NCBI GenBank assembly: GCA_944474755.1
Contig: OX104113.1
Coordinates: 18,415,563-18,479,562 of the forward strand
Source of the DNA: Limnoperna fortunei
Lineage: Eukaryota; Mollusca; Bivalvia; Mytilida; Modiolidae
Direction of reading: 5' to 3'
DNA: 64,000 nt
Shown in pieces: positions 1 through 10,221 of this stretch; position 1 is the stretch's first letter, and each line of letters starts with the position of its first letter. The notes under the pieces were generated by a model. The model was not told where the DNA came from. It saw nothing but the letters and a program-made list of their open reading frames with translations, and ran no database searches. Position numbers and translations under genes: made by a program.

Positions 1-518
1 CAACTTTTCAATTTTCGCACTTTGGAGGCCATTTTGAATATGGCGGCCATCTTGGACTTTGGCGGCCATCTTTGATTTGTTCGAACATGTCACCATGTTG
101 TTCGTAATATCAATATTGACCTAAATGCCAATTTTCGTTGAAATCGGACAACTTTTCAATTTTCGCACTTTGGCGGCCATTTTGAATATGGTGGCCATCT
201 TGGATTTTTCGGAAAATGGTCCCATATTGTCCGGGATCTTAATATTGACCTATAAACCTATTTTGGTTCATATCCATATTGTTTGTGATTTTTTATGATT
301 AATTTTGTATTTTTTTCAAATTCAAAATGGCCGCCAATCCAAGATGGCCGCCATTTTCAAAATTTCGAAATCGGAAAGACCATTTCCTAGTGGTGACCTA
401 TCTTTCTGGTAAGTTTCATTGACCTATGTCTTTTCGTCTTCGAGAAATCCTACGGACAAAGTTAGGTCCAGAAGAAGAAGAAGAAGAAGAAGAAGAAGAA
501 GAATAATAATAATAATAA
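1..518 (+). repeat. Type B (TAA)n-tailed element, 3' part
   Basis: Roughly 175 bp units with GGCGGCCATTTTGAATATGG and CCAATTTTCGTTGAAATCGG, then a common 3' part ending GTTAGGTCCAGAAGAAGAAG and (AAT)n at 502-518. Same sequence as 2219-3213 and 6417-7275. The left end is outside the window. Confidence 0.8.
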
Positions 519-569
519 GAAACGGTGCAAAAACAATAAATCCCCGACACTTCGTGGTCGGGGATTTAA
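519..569 (+). repeat. Hairpin cassette
   Basis: GAAACGGTGCAAAAACAATA followed by an inverted repeat, AAATCCCCGAC...GTCGGGGATTT (538-567), then TAAT. It links the type B tail to the next element. Confidence 0.8.
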
Positions 570-1383
570 TAATTAAACATGATTGTGTTGGGATGCCAAC
601 ACAGAAGTCGCCCAAATCCCCATGGATAGTATTCCATGCAAATCAGTAAAGCTGTACATCAAAATACGTCTAGAAATCAAATTTCGTTGAAATCGGACAA
701 AGTTGACGTTTTTGGGGGGCGGGTGTGGTAAAACGGCGGCCATTTTAAAATGGCGGCTTTCGCATCAAATTTGTTTTCGCCACACTGCTCAGGATAGTTA
801 ACTCTACCAGTGTACCAATTTTCATTAAAATCCATCCACCCATCTCCGAGATCTGAGAGGGGGCCAAAAATCTTTAATGGCGGCCATTTTGAAAATGGCG
901 GCCATTTTGAAAATTTCAAAAGTGGATGGCACACCTCTGAGTGACCCTCCACCCACCTCAGCAGGTTTTATCTTGACAGTACATCAAAATACGTCTAGAA
1001 ATCAAATTTCGTTGAAATCGGACAAAGTTGACATTTTTTGGGGGCGAGTGTGATAAAATGGCGGCGATTTTAAAATGGCGGCGTTCGCATCAAATTTTTT
1101 TTCGCCACACTGCTCAGGATGGTTAACTCTACCAGTGTACCAATTTTCATTAAAATCCATCCACCCATCTCCGAGATCTGAGAGGTCGCCAAAAATCTTT
1201 AATGGCGGCCATTTTGAAAATGGCGGCCATTTTGAAAATTTCAAAAGTGAATGGCACACCTCTGAGTGACCCTCCACCCACCTCAGCAGGTTTTATCTTG
1301 ATTGGTCAAAGCGTTTTCAAAAAATGTGTCGGACAAGTTCATGATTAAGAAAAATGTGTGGAAAAGAATAATAATAATAATAA
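570..1383 (+). repeat. Type A element, 2 internal units
   Basis: Starts with TAATTAAACATGATT, a 5' hairpin GTGTTGGGATGCCAACAC (585-602), GAAGTCGCCC (604-613), then two ~325 bp units (about 680-980 and 1005-1300) carrying GGCGGCCATTTTGAAAATGG, then TTGGTCAAAGCGTTTTC and a tail GGAAAAGAATAATAATAAT. No coding potential: the recurring 91-93 codon frames occur on both strands only because units are homologous. Confidence 0.8.
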
Positions 1384-2166
1384 TTAAAATTTACGTTTCC
1401 CGAAACGTTGAAGTCGCCTCCCGTTCCGCACTTTTGACCGAGTAGAGGGAACTAAAAGTCAAGAGCACAACTTCATAACATGAGCTTTCAGTTGGCCAAG
1501 TTTCATTTCGATCGGTTAAAAGATGAGCGAGAAAACGAGCAGACTTTAAAACGGCCGCCATTTTGAAACCGGAAGTCGGACAAAAATTTTTTTTTGCAAA
1601 AATGCTCAGGATAGTTAGCTGTATCAGTATACCAATTTTCATTGAAATTGCTCTGGCCATAACTGAGATCTGACAACGGCCGCCATTTTGTAAAACTTTA
1701 AAACGGCCGCCATTTTGAAACCGGAAGTCGGACAAAACATTTTTAAATAGTGGCACACTTAGGGTATCATAAGCTACCTGTATACCAAATTTCGTCTAAA
1801 TCGGATGACGTTTAAATTTTTACATTTTTAGGGGGGTGGTGTTCGGATGGCGGCCATTTTGAAATGTCGGCCGCGTCAAATTTTTTTTTGCAAAAATGCT
1901 CGGAATAGTTAGCTGTACCAGTATACCAATTTTCATTGAAATTGCTTTGGCAATTACTGAGATCTGACAACGGCCGTCATTTTTTTCAACGGCGGCCATT
2001 TTGAAAATGGCGGCCATTTTGAAAATTTCAAAAGTGGATTGCACAACTTTAGGTCACCCTTAACATGTTCCCAAAGTTTCATTTCGATCGGTTAAAAGAT
2101 GAGCGAGAAAACGAGCGGACAACATTGCGAGGGGAAAACATAAGAAATATGAAAATAATAATAATA
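1384..2166 (+). repeat. Type C (TAA)n-tailed element
   Basis: Different body from A and B but the same plan: 5' hairpin ACGTTTCCCGAAACGT (1393-1408), then TGAAGTCGCCTCCCG, a body with ACGGCCGCCATTTTGAAACC blocks, and a tail ATGAAAATAATAATAATAAG. Confidence 0.75.
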
Positions 2167-2218
2167 AGAAACGGAGTAAAAACAATAAGTCGCCCGACAC
2201 TTCGTGGTCGGCGACTTA
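2167..2218 (+). repeat. Hairpin cassette
   Basis: GAAACGGAGTAAAAACAATA then inverted repeat AAGTCGCC...GGCGACTT (2187-2217) with loop ACTTCGTGG. Joins type C tail to type B start. Confidence 0.8.
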
Positions 2219-3212
2219 ACAAGTGCTGATTGTGATTGCAAGCAAGTCACAAAAAAATCCCCTCCCGTGCCCACTTTTGTCACAATTCGGACAACTTTTC
2301 AATTTTCGCACTTTGGCGGCCATTTTGAATATGGCGGCCATCTTGGACTTTGGCAGCCATCTTGGATTTGTTCGACATGTTGTTCGTAATATCAATATTG
2401 ACCTAAATGCCAATTTTTGTTGAAATCAGACAACTTTTCAATATTCGCACTTTGGCAGCCATTTTGAATATGACAGCCATCTTGGATTTGTTCGAAAGTG
2501 TCGCCATGTTGTTCGTAATATCAATATTGACCTAAATGCCAATTTTCGTTGAAATCGGACAACTTTTCAATTTTCGCACTTTGGCGGCCATTTTGAATAT
2601 GGCGGCCATCTTGGACTTTGGCAGCCATCTTGGATTTGTTCAAACATGTCACCATGTTGTTCGTAATATCAATATTCACCTAAATGCCAATTTTCGTTGA
2701 AATCGGACAACTTTTCAATTTTCGCACTTTGGAGGCCATTTTGAATATGGCGGCCATCTTGGACTTTGGCGGCCATCTTTGATTTGTTCGAACATGTCAC
2801 CATGTTGTTCGTAATATCAATATTGACCTAAATGCCAATTTTCGTTGAAATCGGACAACTTTTCAATTTTCGCACTTTGGCGGCCATTTTGAATATGGTG
2901 GCCATCTTGGATTTTTCGGAAAATGGTCCCATATTGTCCGGGACCTTAATATTGACCTATAAACCTATTTTGGTTCATATCCATATTGTTTGTGATTTTT
3001 TATGATTAATTTTGTATTTTTTTCAAATTCAAAATGGCCGCCAATCCAAGATGGCCGCCATTTTCAAAATTTCGAAATCGGAAACAACATTTCCTAGTGG
3101 TGACCTATCTTTCTGGTAAGTTTCATTGACCTATGTCTTTTCGTCTTCGAGAAATCCTACGGACAAAGTTAGGTCCAGAAGAAGAAGAAGAAGAAGAATA
3201 ATAATAATAATA
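2219..3212 (+). repeat. Type B element, full copy
   Basis: Begins AACAAGTGCTGATTGTGATT, then AAGTCACAAAAAAATCCCC, five ~175-bp units with YY1-like ATGGCGGCC/CCATCTTGGA, and ends AGAAGAAGAAGAA(TAA)n at 3176-3212. A near-identical but shorter copy is at 6417-7275. Confidence 0.8.
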
Positions 3213-3320
3213 AGAAACGGTGCAAAAACAATAAATCCCCGACACTTCGTGGTCGGGGATTTAATAATAAGAAACGGTGCAAACACAATAAGTCTCCCAA
3301 AAAAAATTTTTTTGGGCGAC

Positions 3321-3372
<52 letters not shown>

Positions 3373-3429
3373 GAAACGGTGCAAAAACAATAAGTCTCCC
3401 AAAACTTGTTTTGGGCGACTTAATAATAA
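3213..3429 (+). repeat. Three hairpin cassettes and a (TAA)n tract
   Basis: Cassette 1 has palindrome AAATCCCC...GGGGATTT, cassette 2 AAGTCTCCC-A7/T7-GGGCGACTT, cassette 3 AAGTCTCCCAAAACTTGTTT TGGGCGACTT. All begin GAAACGGTGCAAA. A pure (TAA)n run lies at 3323-3371. Confidence 0.85.
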
Positions 3430-4232
3430 TTAAACATGATTGTGTTGGGATGCCAACACAGAAGTCGCCCAAATCCCCATGGATAGTCTTCCATTCAAAT
3501 CAGTACATCAAAATACCTCTAGAAATCAAATTTCGTTAAAATCGGACAAAGTTGATGTTTTTGGGGGCGGGTGTGGTAAAACGGCGGCCATTTTAAAATG
3601 GCGGCTTTTGCATTAAATTTGTTTTCGCCATACTGCTCAGGATGGTTAACTCTACCAGTGTACCAATTTTCATTAAAATCCATCCACCCATCTCCGAGAT
3701 CTGAGAGGGGGCCAAAAATCTTTAATGGCAACCATTTTGAAAATGGCGGCCATTTTGAAAATTTCAAAAGTGGATGGCACACCTCTGAGTGACCCTCCAC
3801 CCACCTCAGCAGGTTTTATCTTGACAGTACATCAAAATACGTCTAGAAATCAAATTTCGTTGAAATCGGACAAAGTTGACATTTTTGGGGGGCGGGTGTG
3901 ATAAAATGGCCGCGATTTTAAAATGGCGGCATTCGCGTCAAATTTTTTTTCGCCACACTGCTCAGGATGGTTAACTCTACCAGTGTACCAATTTTCATTA
4001 AAATCCATCCACCCATCTCCGAGATCTGAGAGGGGGCCAAAAATCTTTAACGGCGGCCATTTTGAAAATGGCGGCCATTTTGAAAATTTCAAAAGTGGAT
4101 GGCACCCCTCTGAGTGACCCTCCACCCACCTCAGCAGGTTTTATCTTGATTGGTCAAAGCGTTTTCAAAAAATGTGTCGGACAAGTTCATGATTAAGAAA
4201 AATGTGTGGAAAAGAATAATAATAATAATAAT
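3430..4232 (+). repeat. Type A element, 2 units
   Basis: Same start (5' hairpin at 3441-3460 region), two ~325 bp units and (TAA)n tail as at 570-1383, directly abutting the next type A copy. Confidence 0.8.
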
Positions 4233-5362
4233 AATTAAACATGATTGTGTTGGGATGCCAACACAGAAGTCGCCCAAATCCCCATGGATAGTATTCCATT
4301 CAAATCAGTACATCAAAATACCTCTAGAAATCAAATTTCGTTGAAATCGGACAAAGTTGATGTTTTTGGGGGCGGGTGTGGTAAAACGGCGGCCATTTTA
4401 AAATGGCGGCTTTCGCATCAAATTTGTTTTCGCCATACTGCTCAGGATGGTTAACTCTACCAGTGTACCAATTTTCATTAAAATCCATCCACCCATCTCC
4501 GAGATCTGAGAGGGGGCCAAAAATCTTTAACGGCGGCCATTTTGAAAATGGCGGCCATTTTGAAAATTTCAAAAGTGGATGGCACACCTCTGAGTGACCC
4601 TCCACCCACCTCAGCAGGTTCAGTACATCAAAATACGTCTAGAAATCAAATTTCGTTGAAATCGGACAAAGTTGACGTTTTTGGGGGGCGGGTGTGGTAA
4701 AACGGCGGCCATTTTAAAATGGCGGTGTTCGCATCAAATTTGTTTTCGCCACAATGCTCAGGATGGTTAACTCTACCAGTGTACCAATTTTCCTTAAAAT
4801 CCATCCACCCATCTCCGAGATCTGAGAGGGGGCCAAAAATCTTTAATGGCGGCCATTTTGAAAATGGCGGCCATTTTGAAAATTTCAAAAGTGGATGGCA
4901 CACCTCTGAGTGACCCTCCAACCACCTCAGCAGGTTTTATCTTGACAGTACATCAAAATACGTCTAGAAATCAAATTTCGTTGAAATCGGACAAAGTTGA
5001 CATTTTTGGGGGGTGGGTGTGATAAAATGGCGGCGATTTTAAAATGGCGGCGTTCGCATCAAATTTTTTTTCGCCACACTACTCAGGATGGTTAACTCTA
5101 CCAGTGTACCAATTTTCATTAAAATCCATCCAGCCATCTCCGAGATCTGAGAGGGGGCCAAAAATCTTTAACGGCGGCCATTTTGAAAATGGCGGCCATT
5201 TTGAAAATTTCAAAAGTGGATGGCACACCTCTGAGTGACCCTCCACCCACCTCAGCAGGTTTTATCTTGATTGGTCAAAGCGTTTTCAAAAAATGTGTCG
5301 GACAAGTTGGCGATTAAGAAAAATGTGTGGAAAAGAATAATAATAATAATAATAATAATAAT
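4233..5362 (+). repeat. Type A element, 3 units
   Basis: Type A start and tail with three internal ~325 bp units (about 4335-4620, 4650-4945, 4970-5270). Unit number therefore varies between copies. Tail (AAT)n at 5336-5362. Confidence 0.8.
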
Positions 5363-5528
5363 AAGAAACGGTGCAAACACAATAAGTCTCCCAAAAAAAA
5401 TTTTTTTGGGCGACTTAATAAGAAACGGTGCAAACACAATAAGTCTCCCAAAAAAAATTTTTTTGGGCGACTTAATAAGAAACGGTGCAAACACAATAAG
5501 TCTCCCAAAAAAAATTTTTTTGGGCGAC

Positions 5529-5562
<34 letters not shown>

Positions 5563-5623
5563 GAAACGGTGCAAACACAATAAGTCTCCCAAAAAAAATT
5601 TTTTTGGGCGACTTAATAATAAT
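5363..5623 (+). repeat. Four identical hairpin cassettes with one (TAA)n tract
   Basis: Four copies of GAAACGGTGCAAACACAATA plus the A7/T7 hairpin (AAGTCTCCC...GGGCGACTT). The first three are in direct tandem (about 59 bp period); the fourth follows (TAA)n at 5529-5562. Confidence 0.88.
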
Positions 5624-6416
5624 AATTAAACATGATTGTGTTGGGATGCCAACACAGAAGTCGCCCAAATCCCCATGGATAGTATTCCATTCAAATCAGT
5701 ACATCAAAATACCTCTAGAAATCAAATTTCGTTAAAATCGGACAAAGTTGATGTTTTTGGGGGCGGGTGTGGTAAAATGGCGGCCATTTTAAAATGGCGG
5801 CTTTTGCATCAAATTTGTTTTCGCCATACTGCTCAGGATGGTTAACTCTACCAGTGTACCAATTTTCATTAAAATCCATCCACCCATCTCCGAGATCTGA
5901 GAGGGGGCCAAAAAATCTTTAACGGCGGCCATTTTGAAAATGGCGGCCATTTTGAAAATTTCAAAAGTGGATGGCACACCTCTGAGTGACCCTCCACCCA
6001 CCTCCGCAGGTTCAGTACATCAAAATACGTCTAGAAATCAAATTTCGTTGAAATCGGACAAAGTTGACGTTTTTGGGGGGCGGGTGTGGTAAAACGGCGG
6101 CCATTTTGAAATGGCGGCGTTCGCATCAAATTTTTTTTCGCCACACTGCTCAGGATGGTTAACTCTACCAGTGTACCAATTTTCATTAAAATCCATTCAG
6201 CCATCTCCGAGATCTGAGAGGGGGCCAAAAATCTTTAACGGCGGCCATTTTGAAAATGGCGGCCATTTTGAAAATTTCAAAAGTGAATGGCACCCCTCTG
6301 AGTGACCCTCCACCCACCTCAGCAGGTTTTATCTTGATTGGTCAAAGCGTTTTCAAAAAATGTGTCGGACAAGTTCATGATTAAGAAAAATGTGTGGAAA
6401 AGAATAATAATAATAA
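5624..6416 (+). repeat. Type A element, 2 units
   Basis: Type A start (hairpin near 5637-5656), two units and tail AAAAGAATAATAATAATAAC, running directly into type B. Confidence 0.8.
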
Positions 6417-7275
6417 TAACAAGTGCTGATTGTGATTGCAAGCAAGTCACAAAAAAATCCCCTCCCGTGCCCACTTTTGTCACAATTCGGACAACTTTTC
6501 AATTTTCGCACTTTGGCGGCCATTTTGAATATGGCGGCCATCTTGGACTTTGGCAGCCATCTTGGATTTGTTCGACATGTTGTTCGTAATATCAATATTG
6601 ACCTAAATGCCAATTTTTGTTGAAATCAGACAACTTTTCAATATTCGCACTTTGGCAGCCATTTTGAATATGACAGCCATCTTGGATTTGTTCGAAAGTG
6701 TCGCCATGTTGTTCGTAATATCAATATTGACCTAAATGCCAATTTTCGTTGAAATCGGACAACTTTTCAATTTTCGCACTTTGGCGGCCATTTTGAATAT
6801 GGCGGCCATCTTGGACTTTTGTGGCCATCTTGGATTTGTTCAAACATGTCACCATGTTGTTCGTAATATCAATATTCACCTAAATGCCAATTTTCGTTGA
6901 AATCGGACAACTTTTCAATTTTCGCACTTTGGCGGCCATTTTGAATATGGTGGCCATCTTGGATTTTTCGGAAAATGGTCCCATACTGTCCGGGACCTTA
7001 ATATTGACCTATAAACCTATTTTGGTTCATATCCATATTGTTTGTGATTTTTTATGATTAATTTTGTATTTTTTTCAAATTCAAAATGGCCGCCAATCCA
7101 AGATGGCCGCCATTTTCAAAATTTCGAAATCGGAAAGAACATTTCCTAGTGGTGACCTATCTTTCTGGTAAGTTTCATTGACCTATGTCTTTTCGTCTTC
7201 GAGAAATCCTACGGACAAAGTTAGGTCCAGAAGAAGAAGAAGAAGAAGAAGAAGAAGAAGAATAATAATAATAAT
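6417..7275 (+). repeat. Type B element
   Basis: Copy of the 2219-3212 element with one unit fewer; 3' end AGAAGAAG...(AAT)n at 7229-7275. Confidence 0.8.
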
Positions 7276-7324
7276 AAGAAACGGTGCAAAAACAATAAAT
7301 CCCCGACACTTCGTGGTCGGGGAT

Positions 7325-7376
<52 letters not shown>

Positions 7377-7556
7377 GAAACGGTGCAAACACAATAAGTC
7401 TCCCAAAAAAAATTTTTTTGGGCGACTTAATAATAAGAAACGGTGCAAACACAATAAGTCTCCCAAAAAAAATTTTTTTGGGCGACTTAATAATAAGAAA
7501 CGGTGCAAACACAATAAGTCTCCCAAAAAAAATTTTTTTGGGCGACTTAATAATAA
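7276..7556 (+). repeat. Four hairpin cassettes with (TAA)n tract, ending at LINE insertion
   Basis: One AAATCCCC/GGGGATTT cassette, a (TAA)n run at 7327-7376, then three A7/T7 cassettes about 60 bp apart. Position 7557 starts the LINE 3' end. Confidence 0.85.
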
Positions 7557-9060
7557 TAAAGTCTTTATTTAAAGAGGGTTACACAGTTAGTGTTATAACT
7601 AATCTTCCCTGAGGCCCTCATGCATAAAACAAGTACAAAGCAATCTTATTTAAAAGTTTACAATTCAAAATGAAAAAGTGTATGTATACAGTACAATTAC
7701 AATCGAATAAATCACACATCACTATAAATTCTACTTTGAGTCAGATATTTTTTGACACCATACTTAAAAAGTTGTGTATTTTCAGTGCTTTTTAAATCAT
7801 GTGGCAATTCATTCCATAACGTTGGTCCTGAAAACACAAATGACTGTTTGTAAAATTCAGCTTTAGCCTTTGGAATAAAAAGATTACCAGCTAAAACGTT
7901 TCTCGATGCATATGGGTTATGTTTAGAGAGGTAGCTGAATTTTTGTGTTAAGTATTCTGGAGCCTCCCCTTTTAAAACCTTATGAAGGAGTAAATATTTG
8001 TGATACTTGATTCTTAGGTGGACTGGCATTATACCCAGCTGTTTAAAAAGAGGATTAGATGGGGACAGTGGGTCAGCATTTAGTATTAACCTTGCTGCTC
8101 TTTTTTGTAATTTTATTATTCTATTTAAACCATCTTTATTACAACCTCCCCACACAACACAGCAGTAATCAATAAGTGGCAAAATATATCCATTGTAAAA
8201 AGTTTTTCTTGCTTCAATATTAAGGAAAGATTTGATCTTTGATAACAAAAAGATTCTAGATGAGATGCTATTACAAATCACATCAATCTGCTCTTTCCAG
8301 TTAAGATTTTCATCTATCTTAATTCCTAATACTTTTTCACATGAGGAATTCATAAGGTGTTCTGAAAACAATTCCAATTTAGGCTGAATAACTTGAGCAG
8401 TTAGTTTCTGTTTTGTTCCAATAACCATACATTTAGATTTGTTGGGATTAATAAACATATTATTTTCTTTACACCAATTTTCAACAAAATTTAATTCTTT
8501 TTGCATTTCATTTTGCAAAAGCTGGGTACATTTTCCAGATAAATGTAATGTGGTATCATCTGCATATAGATCAGTCATACATTTATCAAGATACAAGGGT
8601 AAATCATTTATAAATAAAACAAACAGTAAGGGGCCTAGTATTGATCCTTGGGGAACTCCAAATTTCACTTCTTGTTTACCTGAGAAAACATTACACAGTT
8701 TAACTTGTTGAGTCCTTTCTGATAAGTAGGATTTGAAAAAATTCACACAGTTATCAGAAAATCTATACATACCAAGTTTTTTACAAAGAATATCATGATC
8801 TACAACATCAAAAGCTTTCTTAAAATCAACTAACACAGCAAGGTTTACATTACCCTCATTCATTTCATGTAGCCATCTATCTATAATGTTAATAAGGGCT
8901 GTCTGGCATGAATGATTTGGTCTAAATCCTGATTGTGCTGGATGTAACAGTTTAAATTTTGATAAAAATAAGGCTATGTGGTTAGCAACATGTCTCTCTA
9001 ATATTTTTGAGAGTGTTGGAAGTACTGATATGGGTCTATAATTATTACATAGATGTATGG
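7557..9060 (-). mobile_element. 5'-truncated non-LTR retrotransposon (CR1/Jockey supergroup)
   Basis: Minus-strand LINE remnant: reverse transcriptase reading frame followed by a short 3' UTR with AATAAA and a (TTA)n tail at the (TAA)n boundary near 7557. The 5' break is near 9060, where similarity begins abruptly at NNYRPIS, so the endonuclease and ORF1 are missing. The coding part has no stop, which suggests a recent insertion. The clade within the CR1/Jockey group is not resolved. Confidence 0.85.
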
Positions 9061-9094
9061 ATGAATATATCTTGTATGTCATGTTCAAATACAT
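7712..9094 (-). CDS. LINE reverse transcriptase, C-terminal 460 residues
   Basis: Open frame of 460 residues with the usual order of reverse-transcriptase blocks: NNYRPISVLPTLSKILE, AQSGFRPNHSC, VDFKKAFDVVDH (catalytic Asp), GVPQGSILGPLLF, LYADDTTLHL (catalytic YADD), then a C-terminal thumb region with LPLIDYCCVVWGG and LWNELPHDLK. The first ~15 residues before CNNYRP read through flanking DNA and are not part of the family, so the annotated Met is not a real start. It lacks endonuclease, so it is a dead-on-arrival fragment. In intron 18 of TDRD9 and antisense to nothing (same strand as the gene). Confidence 0.88.
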   Translation of the reverse strand: MYLNMTYKIYSSIHLCNNYRPISVLPTLSKILERHVANHIALFLSKFKLLHPAQSGFRPNHSCQTALINIIDRWLHEMNEGNVNLAVLVDFKKAFDVVDHDILCKKLGMYRFSDNCVNFFKSYLSERTQQVKLCNVFSGKQEVKFGVPQGSILGPLLFVLFINDLPLYLDKCMTDLYADDTTLHLSGKCTQLLQNEMQKELNFVENWCKENNMFINPNKSKCMVIGTKQKLTAQVIQPKLELFSEHLMNSSCEKVLGIKIDENLNWKEQIDVICNSISSRIFLLSKIKSFLNIEARKTFYNGYILPLIDYCCVVWGGCNKDGLNRIIKLQKRAARLILNADPLSPSNPLFKQLGIMPVHLRIKYHKYLLLHKVLKGEAPEYLTQKFSYLSKHNPYASRNVLAGNLFIPKAKAEFYKQSFVFSGPTLWNELPHDLKSTENTQLFKYGVKKYLTQSRIYSDV

Positions 9095-9204
9095 TAAGAA
9101 GAAATTAAAAATTATATCACATTAATACCATCATCTGCCTATTAAACATCTTTTGTTTGTACTTTATTATTTTAAGCTTACCATATTAAACTGTAATTCC
9201 TTGT

Positions 9205-9425
9205 TTGTTTGTTTGTTTGAATGGTGTTTTAATGCCACTTTCAGCAATTTTTCAGCTATAACGTGGCTTCCAGTTTTTATTGGGGGAGGATGCCAGAGTA
9301 CCAGGAGAAAACCCCCAACCTGAGGTAGAAGAGCTGGCAATCATTGTCAATTAAGATTGGGGTCGAGTACACCCTGCCTGCAGTGAGAATCAAACCCGCA
9401 ATCTCAGTGTTGACAGACCACAAGA
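9205..9425 (-). repeat. tRNA-derived SINE copy
   Basis: On the minus strand: GTGGTCTGTCAACACTGAG, then a Pol III B-box-like GGGTTTGATTC, then AATCTTAATTGACAA and CATCCTCCCCCAATAAAAAC. The same sequence occurs at 39815, 45225 and 46150. Confidence 0.7.
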
Positions 9426-9796
9426 CCTTTTTTCTTTTCTATTTTATTTGAAGCTTACCATATTAAACTGTAATTTCTTGGAAAGGCAAGAAAAAGTATT
9501 ACTTTGTCTACATCAACAAAAAGAACTTTATACTGAGATATGTTTGTATGTTCTCCTCTTATTAATATTTGAGTATGTAACATTGATGGTGTTAGTTTGG
9601 AGCACCTGACATGGTTCATGGTGTGCTTGACTACAACATGAATGGACATTTCTAGAGTGTAAACACCCTTTTAATTTTGCAAGTCTGATTTGCTAACAAC
9701 CAATAATATTCTGAAACATAATTGCTCCATTTTAGAGCAAACTTAACATATCTGTGTGAAATTTTGGTACCCTTGCAATCTAGCATGAAATTTACA

Positions 9797-10087
9797 GTAC
9801 TGCTGAATACTAATTAATCAATGTTTAATTTACTGCTGAATACAAATTAATCTATGTTTAATTTACTGCTGAATACAAATTAATCTATGTTTAATTTACT
9901 GCTGAATACTAATTAATCAATGTTTAATTTACTGCTGAATACAAATTAATCTATGTTTAATTTACTGCTGAATACAAATTAATCTATGTTTAATTTACTG
10001 CTGAATACAAATTAATCTATGTTTAATTTACTGCTGAATACAAATTAATCTATGTTTAATTTACTCCTGAATACTAATTAATCTATG
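9797..10087. repeat. 33-bp minisatellite, about 9 copies
   Basis: Units ACTGCTGAATACAAATTAAT CTATGTTTAATTT with small variants. Lies 36 bp beyond the donor of TDRD9 exon 18, but does not contain the junction. Confidence 0.9.
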
Positions 10088-10122
10088 TAAACATTACAGT
10101 ACACAAATGCAACAACTCTTAC

Positions 10123-10221
10123 TTCTCTGAGACGTCTGATTTGAAGATAATGCATTTTACCCCACTTAATTTCATTCTGTCCAGTTCTAAAGCCTCCAAG
10201 GTTTGTCTGATACTCCCATTC
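10123..10221 (-). CDS. TDRD9: TDRD9 exon 18 (last exon visible)
   Basis: 99 nt, 33 codons, acceptor TTTTTAAG, donor GAA|GTAAGA. Encodes EWEYQTNLGGFRTGQNEIKW then GKMHYLQIRRLRE; compare LNWGRLNYIQIKRIREV in vertebrate TDRD9. The next exon should begin with Val but I do not find it before position 1. Confidence 0.87.

Noticed and set aside
5363..5623. CRISPR-like alternation of identical repeats and spacers
   Set aside because: Eukaryotic window with spliced genes; the spacers are (TAA)n or identical, and there are no cas genes.
677..6305. Recurring 91-93 codon minus-strand and 64-codon plus-strand frames (MEGHSEVCH..., MAAFASNFF...)
   Set aside because: They recur because the ~325 bp repeat recurs. 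Both strands are open at once, frames are lost in several units by single changes, and the peptides are translations of GGCGGCCATTTT repeats.
3126..7612. Frames with long runs of Ile, Leu, Asn or Arg
   Set aside because: Translations of (TAA)n and (GAA)n microsatellites.
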